A DNA stretch of 64,000 nucleotides. It comes from Sphingobacteriales bacterium 50-39 (lineage in GTDB: Bacteria; Bacteroidota; Bacteroidia; Chitinophagales; Chitinophagaceae). The stretch lies in the NCBI GenBank assembly GCA_001898505.1, contig MKTZ01000013.1, positions 19,882 to 83,881 on the forward strand, in the 5' to 3' direction. The notes beneath the pieces are model-generated. The model did no database searches and was not told where the DNA came from. It saw only the letters and a list, made by a program, of their open reading frames with translations. Below, in pieces: positions 1 through 9,408 of the stretch. The stretch's first letter is position 1. Each line of letters begins with the position of its first letter. A program made the position numbers and the translations under genes.

Positions 1-27
1 ACCTACATAAGGGGTTCAAAATAAAAC

Positions 28-57
28 GACCGCACCCAGTTCGCACCTGAGGCGGTC
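28..57 (+). terminator. Possible stem-loop ending an upstream unit
   Basis: GACCGC at 28-33 pairs with GCGGTC at 52-57 across an 18-base loop, and a short T run (gtttt) follows. It lies in the first 108 bases, which otherwise contain no gene. It could end transcription of a gene left of the window before the SusC gene starts. The stem is short and the loop long, so this is weak. Confidence 0.25.
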
Positions 58-108
58 AAAGTTTTAAAATAACCCTGTCTAAAGAATTACTTAAAACTCA
101 TCAAATAT

Positions 109-3100
109 ATGAATTTACATTCATGCCTGTATTTGCTTGCCCTGCCGTTAAAAAATAAAGGTCTACTTATGAAGGCGTTTTTCCTGAGTATATTGCTTCT
201 TTCAGGCGGATTGCTGGTAGCGCGGGACAGCCGCGGCCAGGATCTGAGTAAAATGACCGTGACTATACAGCTGAAGAATGTCTCTCTCAAACATGCTTTA
301 CGGAGGATCGAGACGCTCACCAGCCTGCCTTTTACTTACAAGACCAGCGACATAGCAGATTATAAGGATGTCAGCTGTGAGGGCACGGATATCCCTGTCA
401 GCCGTGTGCTGGATGTCCTGTTGCTTAACACCGGATTAGGATATGAACAGATCAACAGCAATATCATTATCAAAAAGATCAAGGTAGTTCCTCCTCCTCA
501 GCCTATGGTCAATGTTGTATTTGACGGAGGTGTCAGGGGCAGGGTGACGAGCACGACGGGAGAGGCTTTGTCGAACGCTACAATAAAGGTGGAAGGCTCG
601 ACCAGGGCCATTGCCGCAGACAATAACGGGGGGTTCACGCTGACAGGTCTGAAGGCCGGCAGCTATAAATTGAGGATCACCGCGGTAGGCTATGAGCCAC
701 TGATCAAGGACATCCGGGTGAAGGATAACGAGATCGCTGACTATGAGTTCATTTTGAAAGAAGGCAGCGGCAAGATGGACGAAGTGGTCGTCACGGCCCT
801 TGGTATTACCCGAAAGGAGAGGTCGGTGGGCTATTCGACCCAGCAGATCAGCGGCAGCAATCTCACCGTTGCCAAAGAACAGAACGTCCTGGGCTCCCTG
901 GGTGGCAAGATCGCCGGGGTGCAGGTGTCCGGATCTTCGGCAGCCAGCATGGGTGGGACCCAAAAGATCCAGATAAGAGGGGTCAACTCGGTGACGGGTG
1001 ACGGTGAGCCCCTGGTGGTGGTGGACAATACCCCCATCTCCAATACCAATTATGCCGGCAAAAATGGACGTGATTACGGCAACCTCGCGCAGGATATCAA
1101 CCCCGAGGATATCGAGTCCGTAAACGTATTGAAGGGGCCGGCCGCATCCGCCCTCTACGGTCTTCGGGGACAGTTTGGCGTCATTCTGATCACCACCAAA
1201 AAAGGCAGTAGGAACAGCAAGCCCACCGTGACATTCAGTTCCGCCGCCTCGATAGAAAAGGCGGGTAATTTTATGCCACTGCAAAATATTTATGGCGCCG
1301 GCTCCACGCTCAACTTCGAGACAGTGACCATCAATGGCGTGGACACCAAATATGTGGATGGCACCTGGGACGAGAGCTGGGGGCCGAAAATGGACGGCAC
1401 TCCTGTCCGGCAGCAGTACAGCTTCTACCGCGCTGACCCGGACTTTGGCAAGGCTACGCCTTTTGTGCCTCATCCCAACAACATCAAAGAATATTTTGTG
1501 ACAGGGCGTACCCTGAATAACAGCCTCTCCATGACAGGCGGAGGGCAGTATACGACTTTCCGGCTGTCGTACAACAACACGGATGTCACGGGCATCGAGC
1601 CTAACACCTACCTCAAACGAAATAATCTCTCCTTCAGCGGATCGCTAACCATCGCGCCCAACCTCGTGGCGACGGCCAACCTGAACTATGCCCAGAATAA
1701 AGGGCAGCGGCCTTCACAGGGTTATCAGGCCCTGGGATCCCGCAACATGTACCAGTGGTTCGAGCGCAACCTGGATATGCAAAAGATGAAGCAGTACAAG
1801 TATTCGGACGGGACCTTCTATCAGTGGAATGTAAATGACCCCAATTCGGAGGGCGTATACGACGACGCGACACCCATTGACTGGAATAACCCCTATTTCG
1901 ACGCCTATGAGAACCCCGCGCATGACTCGCGCGACCGGTTTTTCGGAGATGTTGGCCTTCGCTGGACCATATTGCCGGGGCTGTCGGTCAGCGGTTTTGT
2001 AAGACAGGACGGTTTTACCCAGAACCTGGATGGGCGCAATGCACCCGGGGGTAGGGGTACACCTGATTTTTGGATAGGCAAATACCAGTCCAGGGAAATG
2101 AACTACGAGTTCCTTGCACAATACAACAAGGAGTTCGGTGACCTCTCCCTGAATGTCAACCTGGGTGGAAATATACTTACCCAGCGATATGATTATCTCC
2201 GGGAAGAGACACAAGGAGGATTTGTCACACCAGGATTTTATAACATCGCCAACTCGCTGGAAAGACCGCTGGTGGATAATTACCTGAGCAAAAAAGAGGT
2301 GAGGAGCGCCTATGGGTCGGCAACACTTGGATATAAGAACACCTATTTCCTGGATGCCAGTCTGCGGAATGACATCTCTTCCACGCTGCCGCAGAACAAC
2401 AACTCTTACCTGTATCCTTCCGTGTCCGCCAGCGTTGTATTCAGCGAGCTGCTGAAATGGCAGCCACTGTCCTATGGCAAGATGCGCCTGAGCTTTGCCC
2501 AGGCAGGCTCTGATATTTCGCCTTATCTGACCACTGGCTATTTTACGCTTGGACAGCCCTATGGCAGCACCTTTCCGATGGATGTGCCGGACATACTCAA
2601 CAATCCCAATCTGAAACCTTCATTGGGTACGGCCTATGAAGCCGGATTGGATACTAAATTCTTCCAGGGACGGCTGGGGCTGAACGCCACATGGTACCAC
2701 CAAAATAACAAGAATGCCGTGCTTCCCCTGGATGTATCCGGGACCAGCGGTTACACCACCACCGAGATCAATGCGGGCAACATCGAGAACCAGGGCATCG
2801 AGATAACCCTCTCCGGCGCGGTGGTGAAAGCGAAAAACGCCAGCTGGACCAGCACTTTTAACGTCAGCCACAACACGAGCAAGATCATTTCTCTCTATCC
2901 CGGCCTTCATTCCTACCAGCTGGATTACAACCGATATGCCAGTGTAAATATGTACCTGCTGGCCAATGAAGGGGAGCCTTTTGGCACCATCGTAGGCAAT
3001 GGCTACCAGCGGGACCAGAAGACAGGGCAGATACTTTTGGGCTCCAACAATCTGCCGCTGTATGAATCAGGGCACAAGCTGGGCAACGTGCTGCCTAAAT

Positions 3101-3657
3101 ACACAGGCGGATGGCAGAATACAGTGACCTGGAAGAACTTTGACCTGTCTGCAACTGTCGACTTCCAGAGCGGCGGCAAATTCATCAGCTGGTCAAAGAT
3201 GCTGGCCGTAAAGAGCGGGCAGGCTGCCGAGACCGCGGCGATGAACGACAAGGGCAAAAATATCAGGGACCCTCTGGCAGACGGAGGCGGCATAAAAATA
3301 TCGGGTATTTCCTCGGTGACGGGACAGCCGGTGACGGCCTATGTGGGAGCAAGGGCTTACTACAGGAATGTTCTCGGCTCAAAGATATATGATCCGTGGA
3401 CAGAGGATGCCAGCTTCATTCGGCTACGGGAAGCAAGAGTGGGATATACGTTCAGCAAGACTGCCATTCCATCCCTTCCATTCAGAAGCCTGAACCTGGC
3501 ATTCATCGCCCGCAACCCCTGGATGATCTGGCAGAAAGCGCCCAAAGGCGTCAATCCTGCGGAACTGGCCACCGGTGCATCCTCGCTGAATTGGCTGGAG
3601 ACCGGTCAGCTGGCCACAGCTCGTTCTTACGGCCTAAACCTGACTATCTCCTTTTAA
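109..3657 (+). CDS. SusC/RagA-type TonB-dependent outer-membrane receptor with N-terminal STN domain
   Basis: Predicted outer-membrane importer that takes up a ligand, usually an oligosaccharide, with a SusD partner using TonB energy. After the signal segment, an STN (secretin/TonB N-terminal) domain covers about residues 45-120. A CarboxypepD_reg-like fold covers about 140-215, followed by the plug (motif DEVVVTALG near 225) and a long beta barrel ending in an aromatic C-terminus (LTISF). The ATG at 109 gives a long leader; the ATG at 169 (MKAFFLSILL) starts directly at the signal peptide and is an equally good start. Bacteroidota STN receptors are usually controlled through a FecR anti-sigma factor and an ECF sigma factor. 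None is seen here, so such genes would lie left of the window. The SusD gene follows 11 bases after the stop. Confidence 0.93.
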   Translation: MNLHSCLYLLALPLKNKGLLMKAFFLSILLLSGGLLVARDSRGQDLSKMTVTIQLKNVSLKHALRRIETLTSLPFTYKTSDIADYKDVSCEGTDIPVSRVLDVLLLNTGLGYEQINSNIIIKKIKVVPPPQPMVNVVFDGGVRGRVTSTTGEALSNATIKVEGSTRAIAADNNGGFTLTGLKAGSYKLRITAVGYEPLIKDIRVKDNEIADYEFILKEGSGKMDEVVVTALGITRKERSVGYSTQQISGSNLTVAKEQNVLGSLGGKIAGVQVSGSSAASMGGTQKIQIRGVNSVTGDGEPLVVVDNTPISNTNYAGKNGRDYGNLAQDINPEDIESVNVLKGPAASALYGLRGQFGVILITTKKGSRNSKPTVTFSSAASIEKAGNFMPLQNIYGAGSTLNFETVTINGVDTKYVDGTWDESWGPKMDGTPVRQQYSFYRADPDFGKATPFVPHPNNIKEYFVTGRTLNNSLSMTGGGQYTTFRLSYNNTDVTGIEPNTYLKRNNLSFSGSLTIAPNLVATANLNYAQNKGQRPSQGYQALGSRNMYQWFERNLDMQKMKQYKYSDGTFYQWNVNDPNSEGVYDDATPIDWNNPYFDAYENPAHDSRDRFFGDVGLRWTILPGLSVSGFVRQDGFTQNLDGRNAPGGRGTPDFWIGKYQSREMNYEFLAQYNKEFGDLSLNVNLGGNILTQRYDYLREETQGGFVTPGFYNIANSLERPLVDNYLSKKEVRSAYGSATLGYKNTYFLDASLRNDISSTLPQNNNSYLYPSVSASVVFSELLKWQPLSYGKMRLSFAQAGSDISPYLTTGYFTLGQPYGSTFPMDVPDILNNPNLKPSLGTAYEAGLDTKFFQGRLGLNATWYHQNNKNAVLPLDVSGTSGYTTTEINAGNIENQGIEITLSGAVVKAKNASWTSTFNVSHNTSKIISLYPGLHSYQLDYNRYASVNMYLLANEGEPFGTIVGNGYQRDQKTGQILLGSNNLPLYESGHKLGNVLPKYTGGWQNTVTWKNFDLSATVDFQSGGKFISWSKMLAVKSGQAAETAAMNDKGKNIRDPLADGGGIKISGISSVTGQPVTAYVGARAYYRNVLGSKIYDPWTEDASFIRLREARVGYTFSKTAIPSLPFRSLNLAFIARNPWMIWQKAPKGVNPAELATGASSLNWLETGQLATARSYGLNLTISF

Positions 3658-3668
3658 AAATCACTACC

Positions 3669-5168
3669 ATGCGAACAAAACTCTTCATAATAGCAGCATT
3701 TACAGCGACGATAGCTGCACCGGGATGTAAAAAATTTCCTTCCGACATCAATGTCAGTCCCAATAATCCTACTGCTGCCTCCAATGCGCAATTGCTCACT
3801 TCTTCCATCAACTATCTGCCAGTGGTCATCGAAGGGATCTCCGGGGCGCTGTATACCCAGCAATGGGCGGAAAAGCCATATACGGATGACAGCAGATATA
3901 TATCTGTCAACTTTGATTTTTATGGGATCTATGCCGGTCCGTTGGAGAACCTTCAAACCATCATCAATGGCGCTACCTTCAACGCCAATGAAGGCTCCAA
4001 AAACAACCAGTTAGCGGCCGCCCGGATCTTACGTGCCTATTTTTACTGGTTTATGACAGACAGGTGGGGTGACATTCCTTATTCGGAGGCTTTAAAAGGG
4101 AAAGACAATTTCGCACCCAAATACGACGCGCAAAAAGATATTTATTACGATCTGCTGAAGGAGCTGAAAGAGGCTGCCGCGCAGATAGACGATGGGAATG
4201 GCGTGACAGGGGATCTGTTGTACAGCGGGGACATGGATAAATGGAAAAAATTCGCTAATTCCATGCGGGTATTGATGGCGTTACGCCTCTCGAAGATCGA
4301 TCCGGACAAGGGTAAGACCGAGTTGGCGGATGCGGTGACAGGAGGTGTTTTTATGGACAACAGCGATAATGCCGTCTTTGTCCACCTGGCCGATCCTGTC
4401 AACCAAAACTATTGGTACTATGTAGCGGATGTACAAAACCGTCAGTGGTACTGGATCAGCAAGACCCTCACCGATTATATGGGCTCTTTGCAGGACCCTC
4501 GACTGCCCATTTTTGCCGATCCGGCGCCCTCCACCGGTGGCTACGCTGGCGTGCCATATGGTCTGGATGGCGACTCCATTGCAAAGATCACTACCTCAAA
4601 AGTCTCTTTTATGGGGGAACATGTCCGTGCTCAGAATGCTCCTTGTTTTATCATCACTTATGCAGAGGTCCTGCTCGCGCAGGCCGAGGCTGATAAATTA
4701 GGATGGCTGTCCGGCGGCGATGCGGATGCGGCACAGAAATACAAGGCGTCCATCGAGGCTTCGGTCCGTCAATGGGTACGGAACAGCTTTAAAGGAGGCG
4801 TGGTGAATGATGTGGAAAAGACAGCCTATGATCCAGCCGACCAGGGAGATACCACGGGACTCGGTGCTTATATGGCCCGGCCGGAAGTGGCATATGATCC
4901 TGCGAATGCCTTGCAACAGATAGCCTATCAGCGATGGGTGCATTTGTATATGAATGGATATGAAGCATGGGCGGAATGGAGACGTACAGGCTATCCCGTG
5001 CTGACACCGGCGCCGAATAACAATAATATCCCTATTCCAAGGAGACAGGGATATCCCAGCAGCGAGCCGAATATCAACACCAGCAATTATAAGGCTGCCA
5101 TACAGGCGCAGTCCAGCTTTGGCGGGAAAGATGATCTTAATGGCAGGGTATGGTGGGACAAGCCCTAA
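3669..5168 (+). CDS. SusD/RagB family nutrient-binding lipoprotein (SusD_2 type)
   Basis: Surface lipoprotein expected to cap the SusC receptor encoded just upstream and to hand ligand to it. The signal peptide ends in a lipobox (IAAPGC, Cys at residue 18). The mature start with the DINVSPNNPT motif and the pattern of helices fit the SusD_2 (SusD/RagB-like) subgroup of about 500 residues; this one is 499. The reading frame stays open upstream to 3396 inside the SusC gene, but the ATG at 3669 directly precedes a lipoprotein signal and lies 11 bases after the SusC stop, so I start there. The two genes form one operon that closes at the terminator at 5211. No glycosidase is attached, so the substrate cannot be inferred; many STN-type pairs without enzymes import non-glycan ligands. 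Confidence 0.92.
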   Translation: MRTKLFIIAAFTATIAAPGCKKFPSDINVSPNNPTAASNAQLLTSSINYLPVVIEGISGALYTQQWAEKPYTDDSRYISVNFDFYGIYAGPLENLQTIINGATFNANEGSKNNQLAAARILRAYFYWFMTDRWGDIPYSEALKGKDNFAPKYDAQKDIYYDLLKELKEAAAQIDDGNGVTGDLLYSGDMDKWKKFANSMRVLMALRLSKIDPDKGKTELADAVTGGVFMDNSDNAVFVHLADPVNQNYWYYVADVQNRQWYWISKTLTDYMGSLQDPRLPIFADPAPSTGGYAGVPYGLDGDSIAKITTSKVSFMGEHVRAQNAPCFIITYAEVLLAQAEADKLGWLSGGDADAAQKYKASIEASVRQWVRNSFKGGVVNDVEKTAYDPADQGDTTGLGAYMARPEVAYDPANALQQIAYQRWVHLYMNGYEAWAEWRRTGYPVLTPAPNNNNIPIPRRQGYPSSEPNINTSNYKAAIQAQSSFGGKDDLNGRVWWDKP

Positions 5169-5210
5169 ACCGTAACAATAATAGTCAAGACGAAGTCACC
5201 ATGAGAAATG

Positions 5211-5243
5211 GGGCCGCTCTGATGAAGGGCGGCCCTTTTTGTT
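5211..5243 (+). terminator. Rho-independent terminator of the SusC/SusD operon
   Basis: GGGCCGC at 5211-5217 pairs perfectly with GCGGCCC at 5229-5235, followed at once by five T and then GTT. It lies 43 bases after the SusD stop and is oriented to stop plus-strand transcription. Confidence 0.85.
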
Positions 5244-5303
5244 GAGATCTGACGGCTGTCAAGGGCGCTGATGACCTTTATCATCCTTGCAGTCCGGGCG
5301 TAA

Positions 5304-5426
5304 CTGATCGTTCCGGGGGATGTCCTGTTTGCAGGCAAACATGCCCAAACTTTCGAACTGGCGCTTCCCACACTGGTGGACAGCCTGGCGCATCAGTTGC
5401 ATCGATATAAGGACAGCAGGGCTTGA
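5304..5426 (+). pseudogene. Possible 3' remnant of an unidentified gene
   Basis: Forty in-frame codons with protein-like composition (for example GDVLFAGKHAQTFEL) end at a TGA at 5424-5426. They follow directly after an in-frame TAA at 5301, and the frame stays protein-like before that stop (LMTFIILAVRA). No start codon or family could be assigned. This may be the worn C-terminus of a lost gene between the terminator and the next lipoprotein gene, but it could also be chance. Confidence 0.25.
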
Positions 5427-5443
5427 GAAGAGTGTTTGTTTGC

Positions 5444-5995
5444 CTAGAACTTTTGCAAAAAGGTAAGCGCATTCCCCGTGCCATTCAACTTCAGGAAGAT
5501 CGCTTTGCTTCCATTATTTTCTGTTCCTGATCCATAAGTATACCTCGATGTGATTGTCAGCTCGCTTTTTTCCAAATCCCTTTCTTCGAGAGTCTGGCCG
5601 TTTTGCGTCTTTTTATAATGAGCTGTATTGGCATGCGTGATGATTGTTTGCGCCGACTCATCAACCTCCACCGTGCCTTTTGTTACAGACTGCTGGTAAG
5701 AAACCACCGTGCCGGATACGGTGCTGGACGTAAAATACTGTTCGTAGGTGCCATTGGCGTTGAACTTAAATGCAATAGCCATCTGAAAAGCGTTCCCTAA
5801 ATAGCCGGCAGGATCCTGACTCCAATATTCGGTCATCGAAAAATTACCGTACATCCAGTTGCCCTGCAGGGATGCCGGCACATTTGTACGGGGGCCATTG
5901 CCGTAATTGTCTGAGTTGTTTTTAGCTTTTTCCTTCTGACAATTGCCGAACAAGGTTGACAGGGCTACTACCGCCAGCAGAATGATCCTATTCAT
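5444..5995 (-). CDS. Hypothetical lipoprotein, lipocalin-like length
   Basis: A 183-residue protein with an N-terminal signal and lipobox (LFGNC, Cys near residue 19), so it is probably anchored in a membrane facing the periplasm or surface. The mature part opens with a low-complexity linker and then has a LQGNWMYG motif and alternating strands. This resembles the small beta-barrel lipoproteins of Bacteroidota that begin with an (L/I)xGxW signature. I cannot name a specific family or ligand. It is transcribed alone, away from its neighbours, with an A/T-rich leader upstream. Confidence 0.75.
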   Translation of the reverse strand: MNRIILLAVVALSTLFGNCQKEKAKNNSDNYGNGPRTNVPASLQGNWMYGNFSMTEYWSQDPAGYLGNAFQMAIAFKFNANGTYEQYFTSSTVSGTVVSYQQSVTKGTVEVDESAQTIITHANTAHYKKTQNGQTLEERDLEKSELTITSRYTYGSGTENNGSKAIFLKLNGTGNALTFLQKF

Positions 5996-6128
5996 GACTT
6001 TTATTTTTTTTTATCGGCCGTAAAATTATGCTGCTGAAGAAAGGCAGGAAACAGCATCTGTTGTGAATTGGGAAAGTGGGTGTGTGAATTGACAAATTTA
6101 AAGTAGTATCATTGTGAAATTTTTCTCC

Positions 6129-6638
6129 ATGAATGGCTTGGTGCTCTATAAAAGCAGGTACGGCGCTACAAGACAATACGCGGACTGGATAGCCACCGAC
6201 CTCAGATTACCCGTCATCGATCCCGAAAGGATCGATGAAAGGCTGCTGGCGGCGTCTGATTTCCTGCTTATTGGCACTTCCGTCTACAATGGCGACCTGC
6301 TGCTGAAAACCTGGTTGAGAGGAAATACGCACCAACTCGAGCAGAAAAAGCTGTTCTTTTTCATTGTATGCGCCCCATCCCCTGATGTGAGCAAACATGG
6401 CCAAATAATCATGGACAATATTCCCGGCGCCCTCCTCCGGCCTTCCACCGACGTCTTTTTTCTGCCGGGAAGATGGATTTTCAGCGATCTCTCTCCATCG
6501 GACGGGCGGGCGCTTATGGAGAAAGCCCTGGCAGAGGACGATCCGGCCAAAAAAGCGGTCCTGTCGCAGGACAGCGATGCCGTGAAGAAGGTGAATATCG
6601 CCGGGGTGCTGGAAGCCGTCAGGTCGTTCGTGCCGTAA
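6129..6638 (+). CDS. Flavodoxin-domain protein (HemG-like fold)
   Basis: A 169-residue protein starting with the strand-turn NGLVLYKSRYGATRQYADWIA. Its SRYGATR segment is the phosphate-binding loop of flavodoxins (FMN site, residues about 8-14). A second strand pair (FLLIGTSVYNG, about 42-52) and a third (KLFFFIVCA) follow, as in the Flavodoxin_5/protoporphyrinogen-oxidase-type family. It probably carries FMN and acts in electron transfer or as a small cytosolic reductase. Extension to a GTG at 6114 is possible, but the ATG at 6129 starts right at the first beta strand. The T9SS protein follows 72 bases later and is probably unrelated. Confidence 0.8.
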   Translation: MNGLVLYKSRYGATRQYADWIATDLRLPVIDPERIDERLLAASDFLLIGTSVYNGDLLLKTWLRGNTHQLEQKKLFFFIVCAPSPDVSKHGQIIMDNIPGALLRPSTDVFFLPGRWIFSDLSPSDGRALMEKALAEDDPAKKAVLSQDSDAVKKVNIAGVLEAVRSFVP

Positions 6639-6709
6639 GCAAACCTCTGGCCATTTTCTTTCGTTTGTATACAAGTGCTTTTATAATAAGCAATTGCAAA
6701 ACTTCTGCT

Positions 6710-8632
6710 ATGACCAGGCTGGGGATGAATTTATGGTTGGTGGTTTTATCCACAATTCCTGCGCTGCCTTCGGCGGAACAATCTCAATCCTGCCCCGTCA
6801 ATATAAATTTCTCCAACGGTTCTCTATCCCATTGGGAGGCCTACACCGGTAATAACAAAGACGGTAATGGACCCGACGCGATCAAAGTAACCTATAACCC
6901 CTCCGACGCCCAAACCGCCTTTCCGGAATATAATCTCCCGGCGGTCAGCGGTATCAGGCTTATTTCCTCCCAGGGTGCCGATCCTTTTGGCGGCTTCCCG
7001 ATGATACCCACCATCAATGGCCATATTTACCGTTATTCCGTTTTGTTAGGTTCGACATCCGTTGCCGAACGCCAGGCCAGCGACTCGACCACCGGATCCC
7101 CGACCAATCCAGCCAATCCACCCGGCGGCGCGAAAGGCGGCTATATACGTGGGATAAGTTACCTTATAAATGTTCCCTCCGGCCCATCCACCGAACCCTA
7201 TACCATGACCTATGCCTATGCCATGGTACTGGAGAATGGCACTCATCCCTCGCTGAATCAGCCGATGGCACGGGCGATACTGAGTACCCCCGGTGGAGTG
7301 ATCGATTGTGCTTCCCCCGCTTATTACCTCCCAACGGATGGGGGAGAACTGGATACCACAACGGCGCAGGCCAATGGGTTCTCCCTAAGCCCGATGCGCT
7401 CCCCGAATGAATCACGCAATCCGCAGAGTTCCGGTGAGCATTTGCAGGACGTGTGGACAAAAGGCTGGACAGAGGTGACTTTCGACCTGTCGCCTTACCG
7501 CAGTCAACAGGTAACGCTGACTTTTGAAGCCGATAATTGTGTGCCGGGCGGGCATTTTGCCTATGCCTATTTTGCATTACGGGATGTTTGTGCGGGTCTA
7601 CAGATCAGTGGAGATAGTCTCGCCTGTTCCAATAGTATCGGGAACTATTCGATCCCATCACTGGACAGCGCATCTTATAACTGGTCTGTCCCTGCCGGCT
7701 GGCTCCTCCGCTCCGACGGGAACAAAAACGCCATCACGGTAACGGTTGGCTCACAGCCCGGTTGGATCGTAGCCAGACAGAAGAACAGCTGTACAAGCCT
7801 GGCTGATAGCTTATTCGTTCAGCTTTATCCCGGGGCTCTCCCACAGGCAACGCCCGCCCCCGCTGATACCACTATCTGTTATGGCGAGTCTGCATCACTA
7901 CATGTTCTTATTACCACCGGGACTGGTTATACATGGGTCAGCAGCGGATCGTTCGCAGGGGCAAATAAGGGCGTCATCCCGTCCGTACCATTCACTGCCA
8001 ACATCCTGGCCACTCCAAAGACGTCGGCGGATTATATTTTGAATGTCCGGAATGACGGCTGCCCCATTATTGTTTCCGATACCGTTGCGGTGACTATCGT
8101 TCCCCCCATCAAGGTGGATCCAGGCAATGACACCCTGGTGGTCGTCGGTCAACCCCTGCACTTCCATGCAACAAGCAGTGACCTGTACAAGAATGAATAC
8201 CAATGGACCCCTGCCATCGGGTTGAGCGATCCCAATATAGCAGATCCGGTGGGCTTGTACGGCGCTGAGATAAATAATATCACTTACCAGGTAAGAGCCA
8301 CGGATACTTTTGGCTGTTACGGTACTGCTTTCGTGAAGGTAACGATAGCGCCTACGCTGCCGGATATTTTTGTGCCCAATGCATTTACACCGGAGAAAGC
8401 CAGCAATAACCTGTTCCGGCCCGTTTGCATGGGTATTGCTTCGCTGGAATATTTTCGTGTGTATAATCGATGGGGACAATTGTTATACAGCACCTCCCAC
8501 CCTGGCCAGGGATGGGACGGCAGGGTCCGGGGGAAATTGCAGGACAGCGGCGCCTATCTGTGGATGTTGAAAGGGACCGATTACACCGGCAAGGTTATTT
8601 TAAAGAAAGGCACTATGGTTCTGATCAGGTGA
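6710..8632 (+). CDS. Secreted protein with T9SS type B (gliding-motility-associated, CHU_C) C-terminal domain
   Basis: A 640-residue secreted protein. A signal peptide (MNLWLVVLSTIPALPSA after the ATG at 6710; the ATG at 6725 is an alternative) is followed by a jelly-roll-like region rich in NINFSNGSLSHWEAY-type strands, about residues 25-300. Ig-like/PKD-like repeats come next (about 310-540). The last 85 residues carry the type B sorting signature FVPNAFTPE...FRVYNRWGQLLY...GxxWDG...GAYLWMLKG, which directs export through the type IX secretion system. The export route is therefore well supported, but the function is not. Proteins of this build in gliding Bacteroidota are often adhesins or surface-matrix proteins. 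The gene ends 11 bases before the convergent rhomboid gene. Confidence 0.88.
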   Translation: MTRLGMNLWLVVLSTIPALPSAEQSQSCPVNINFSNGSLSHWEAYTGNNKDGNGPDAIKVTYNPSDAQTAFPEYNLPAVSGIRLISSQGADPFGGFPMIPTINGHIYRYSVLLGSTSVAERQASDSTTGSPTNPANPPGGAKGGYIRGISYLINVPSGPSTEPYTMTYAYAMVLENGTHPSLNQPMARAILSTPGGVIDCASPAYYLPTDGGELDTTTAQANGFSLSPMRSPNESRNPQSSGEHLQDVWTKGWTEVTFDLSPYRSQQVTLTFEADNCVPGGHFAYAYFALRDVCAGLQISGDSLACSNSIGNYSIPSLDSASYNWSVPAGWLLRSDGNKNAITVTVGSQPGWIVARQKNSCTSLADSLFVQLYPGALPQATPAPADTTICYGESASLHVLITTGTGYTWVSSGSFAGANKGVIPSVPFTANILATPKTSADYILNVRNDGCPIIVSDTVAVTIVPPIKVDPGNDTLVVVGQPLHFHATSSDLYKNEYQWTPAIGLSDPNIADPVGLYGAEINNITYQVRATDTFGCYGTAFVKVTIAPTLPDIFVPNAFTPEKASNNLFRPVCMGIASLEYFRVYNRWGQLLYSTSHPGQGWDGRVRGKLQDSGAYLWMLKGTDYTGKVILKKGTMVLIR

Positions 8633-8643
8633 AGATCGTTGGC

Positions 8644-9396
8644 TCAACTATACCTTTTTCGAGCCCGATATCTTACGGCAAACATACGCGTCAATAGCAA
8701 CCCAAAAACAAAGCCGCCGATATGCGCCGCATATGCCACGTCACCAACCTGTTGGCCACCCAGCATACCGAACCCATCTATTAGTTGAAATGCGAACCAC
8801 ACCCCCAGGACTATAAATGCAGGAACTGGAATAATAAAAAGGAATATCCATAAATAAACCTTTTTGCCTGGAAATAATCGTATGTATGCAGCCAGCACGG
8901 CTGAAATGGCGCCGGATGCGCCGAGACTTGGGATCAGAAGATTTTGTCCCAAAAATGCCGTCGTGAAGACATGGCATAATCCCGCCAGCATACCACACAG
9001 CAAATAAAATATTAGATACCTGACGTGCCCCATCGCATCTTCCACATTGTCGCCAAAGATGAACAGGAATAACATATTGCCGGCGATATGCGCCAGCCCC
9101 CCATGCAAGAACATGGAAGTGAATAGCGTGAGAAAGACTGGAATAGGGGTGACACCCAAACCAGGCTGGACCATCCGCTGGCCTGTGTAGGGATTGATCT
9201 GAATTTGTGAATGGGTAACAATATCATGACCCGTTAGAATTTCACCCGGAACAGTGGAGTAGGAATAGGTAAGCTGCACATTATGTCCCCAGTGCTGCCA
9301 ATATATAAATACAAAGATGTTAAGTCCTATAAGAAGGTAATTTACGATAGGGGTAGTTGTCCTATCCCTGTTGTCGTCACCGATGGGTAAAACCAT
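8644..9396 (-). CDS. Rhomboid family intramembrane serine protease
   Basis: A 250-residue membrane protein with six hydrophobic segments. Catalytic Ser161 lies in GASGAISA and the partner His225 in AAHIGG. The oxyanion-site motif HIAGNMLFL (His103, Asn107) is present on the second segment. All catalytic elements are therefore intact. It should cut transmembrane helices of partner proteins within the inner membrane. The long L1-like loop (about residues 40-80) fits bacterial rhomboids of this length. The DUF1080 lipoprotein gene lies 12 bases upstream on the same strand, so the two are likely co-transcribed, though a functional link is not obvious. Confidence 0.92.
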   Translation of the reverse strand: MVLPIGDDNRDRTTTPIVNYLLIGLNIFVFIYWQHWGHNVQLTYSYSTVPGEILTGHDIVTHSQIQINPYTGQRMVQPGLGVTPIPVFLTLFTSMFLHGGLAHIAGNMLFLFIFGDNVEDAMGHVRYLIFYLLCGMLAGLCHVFTTAFLGQNLLIPSLGASGAISAVLAAYIRLFPGKKVYLWIFLFIIPVPAFIVLGVWFAFQLIDGFGMLGGQQVGDVAYAAHIGGFVFGLLLTRMFAVRYRARKRYS

Positions 9397-9408
9397 ATTC
9401 CATTAAAA

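Noticed and set aside
436..1473. 345-codon frame on the minus strand inside the first SusC gene
   Set aside because: Antisense shadow of a strong coding sequence, no recognisable domain, no promoter.
3396..3668. N-terminal extension of the SusD gene into the SusC gene
   Set aside because: The extension lies in another frame of SusC and precedes a perfect lipoprotein signal at 3669.
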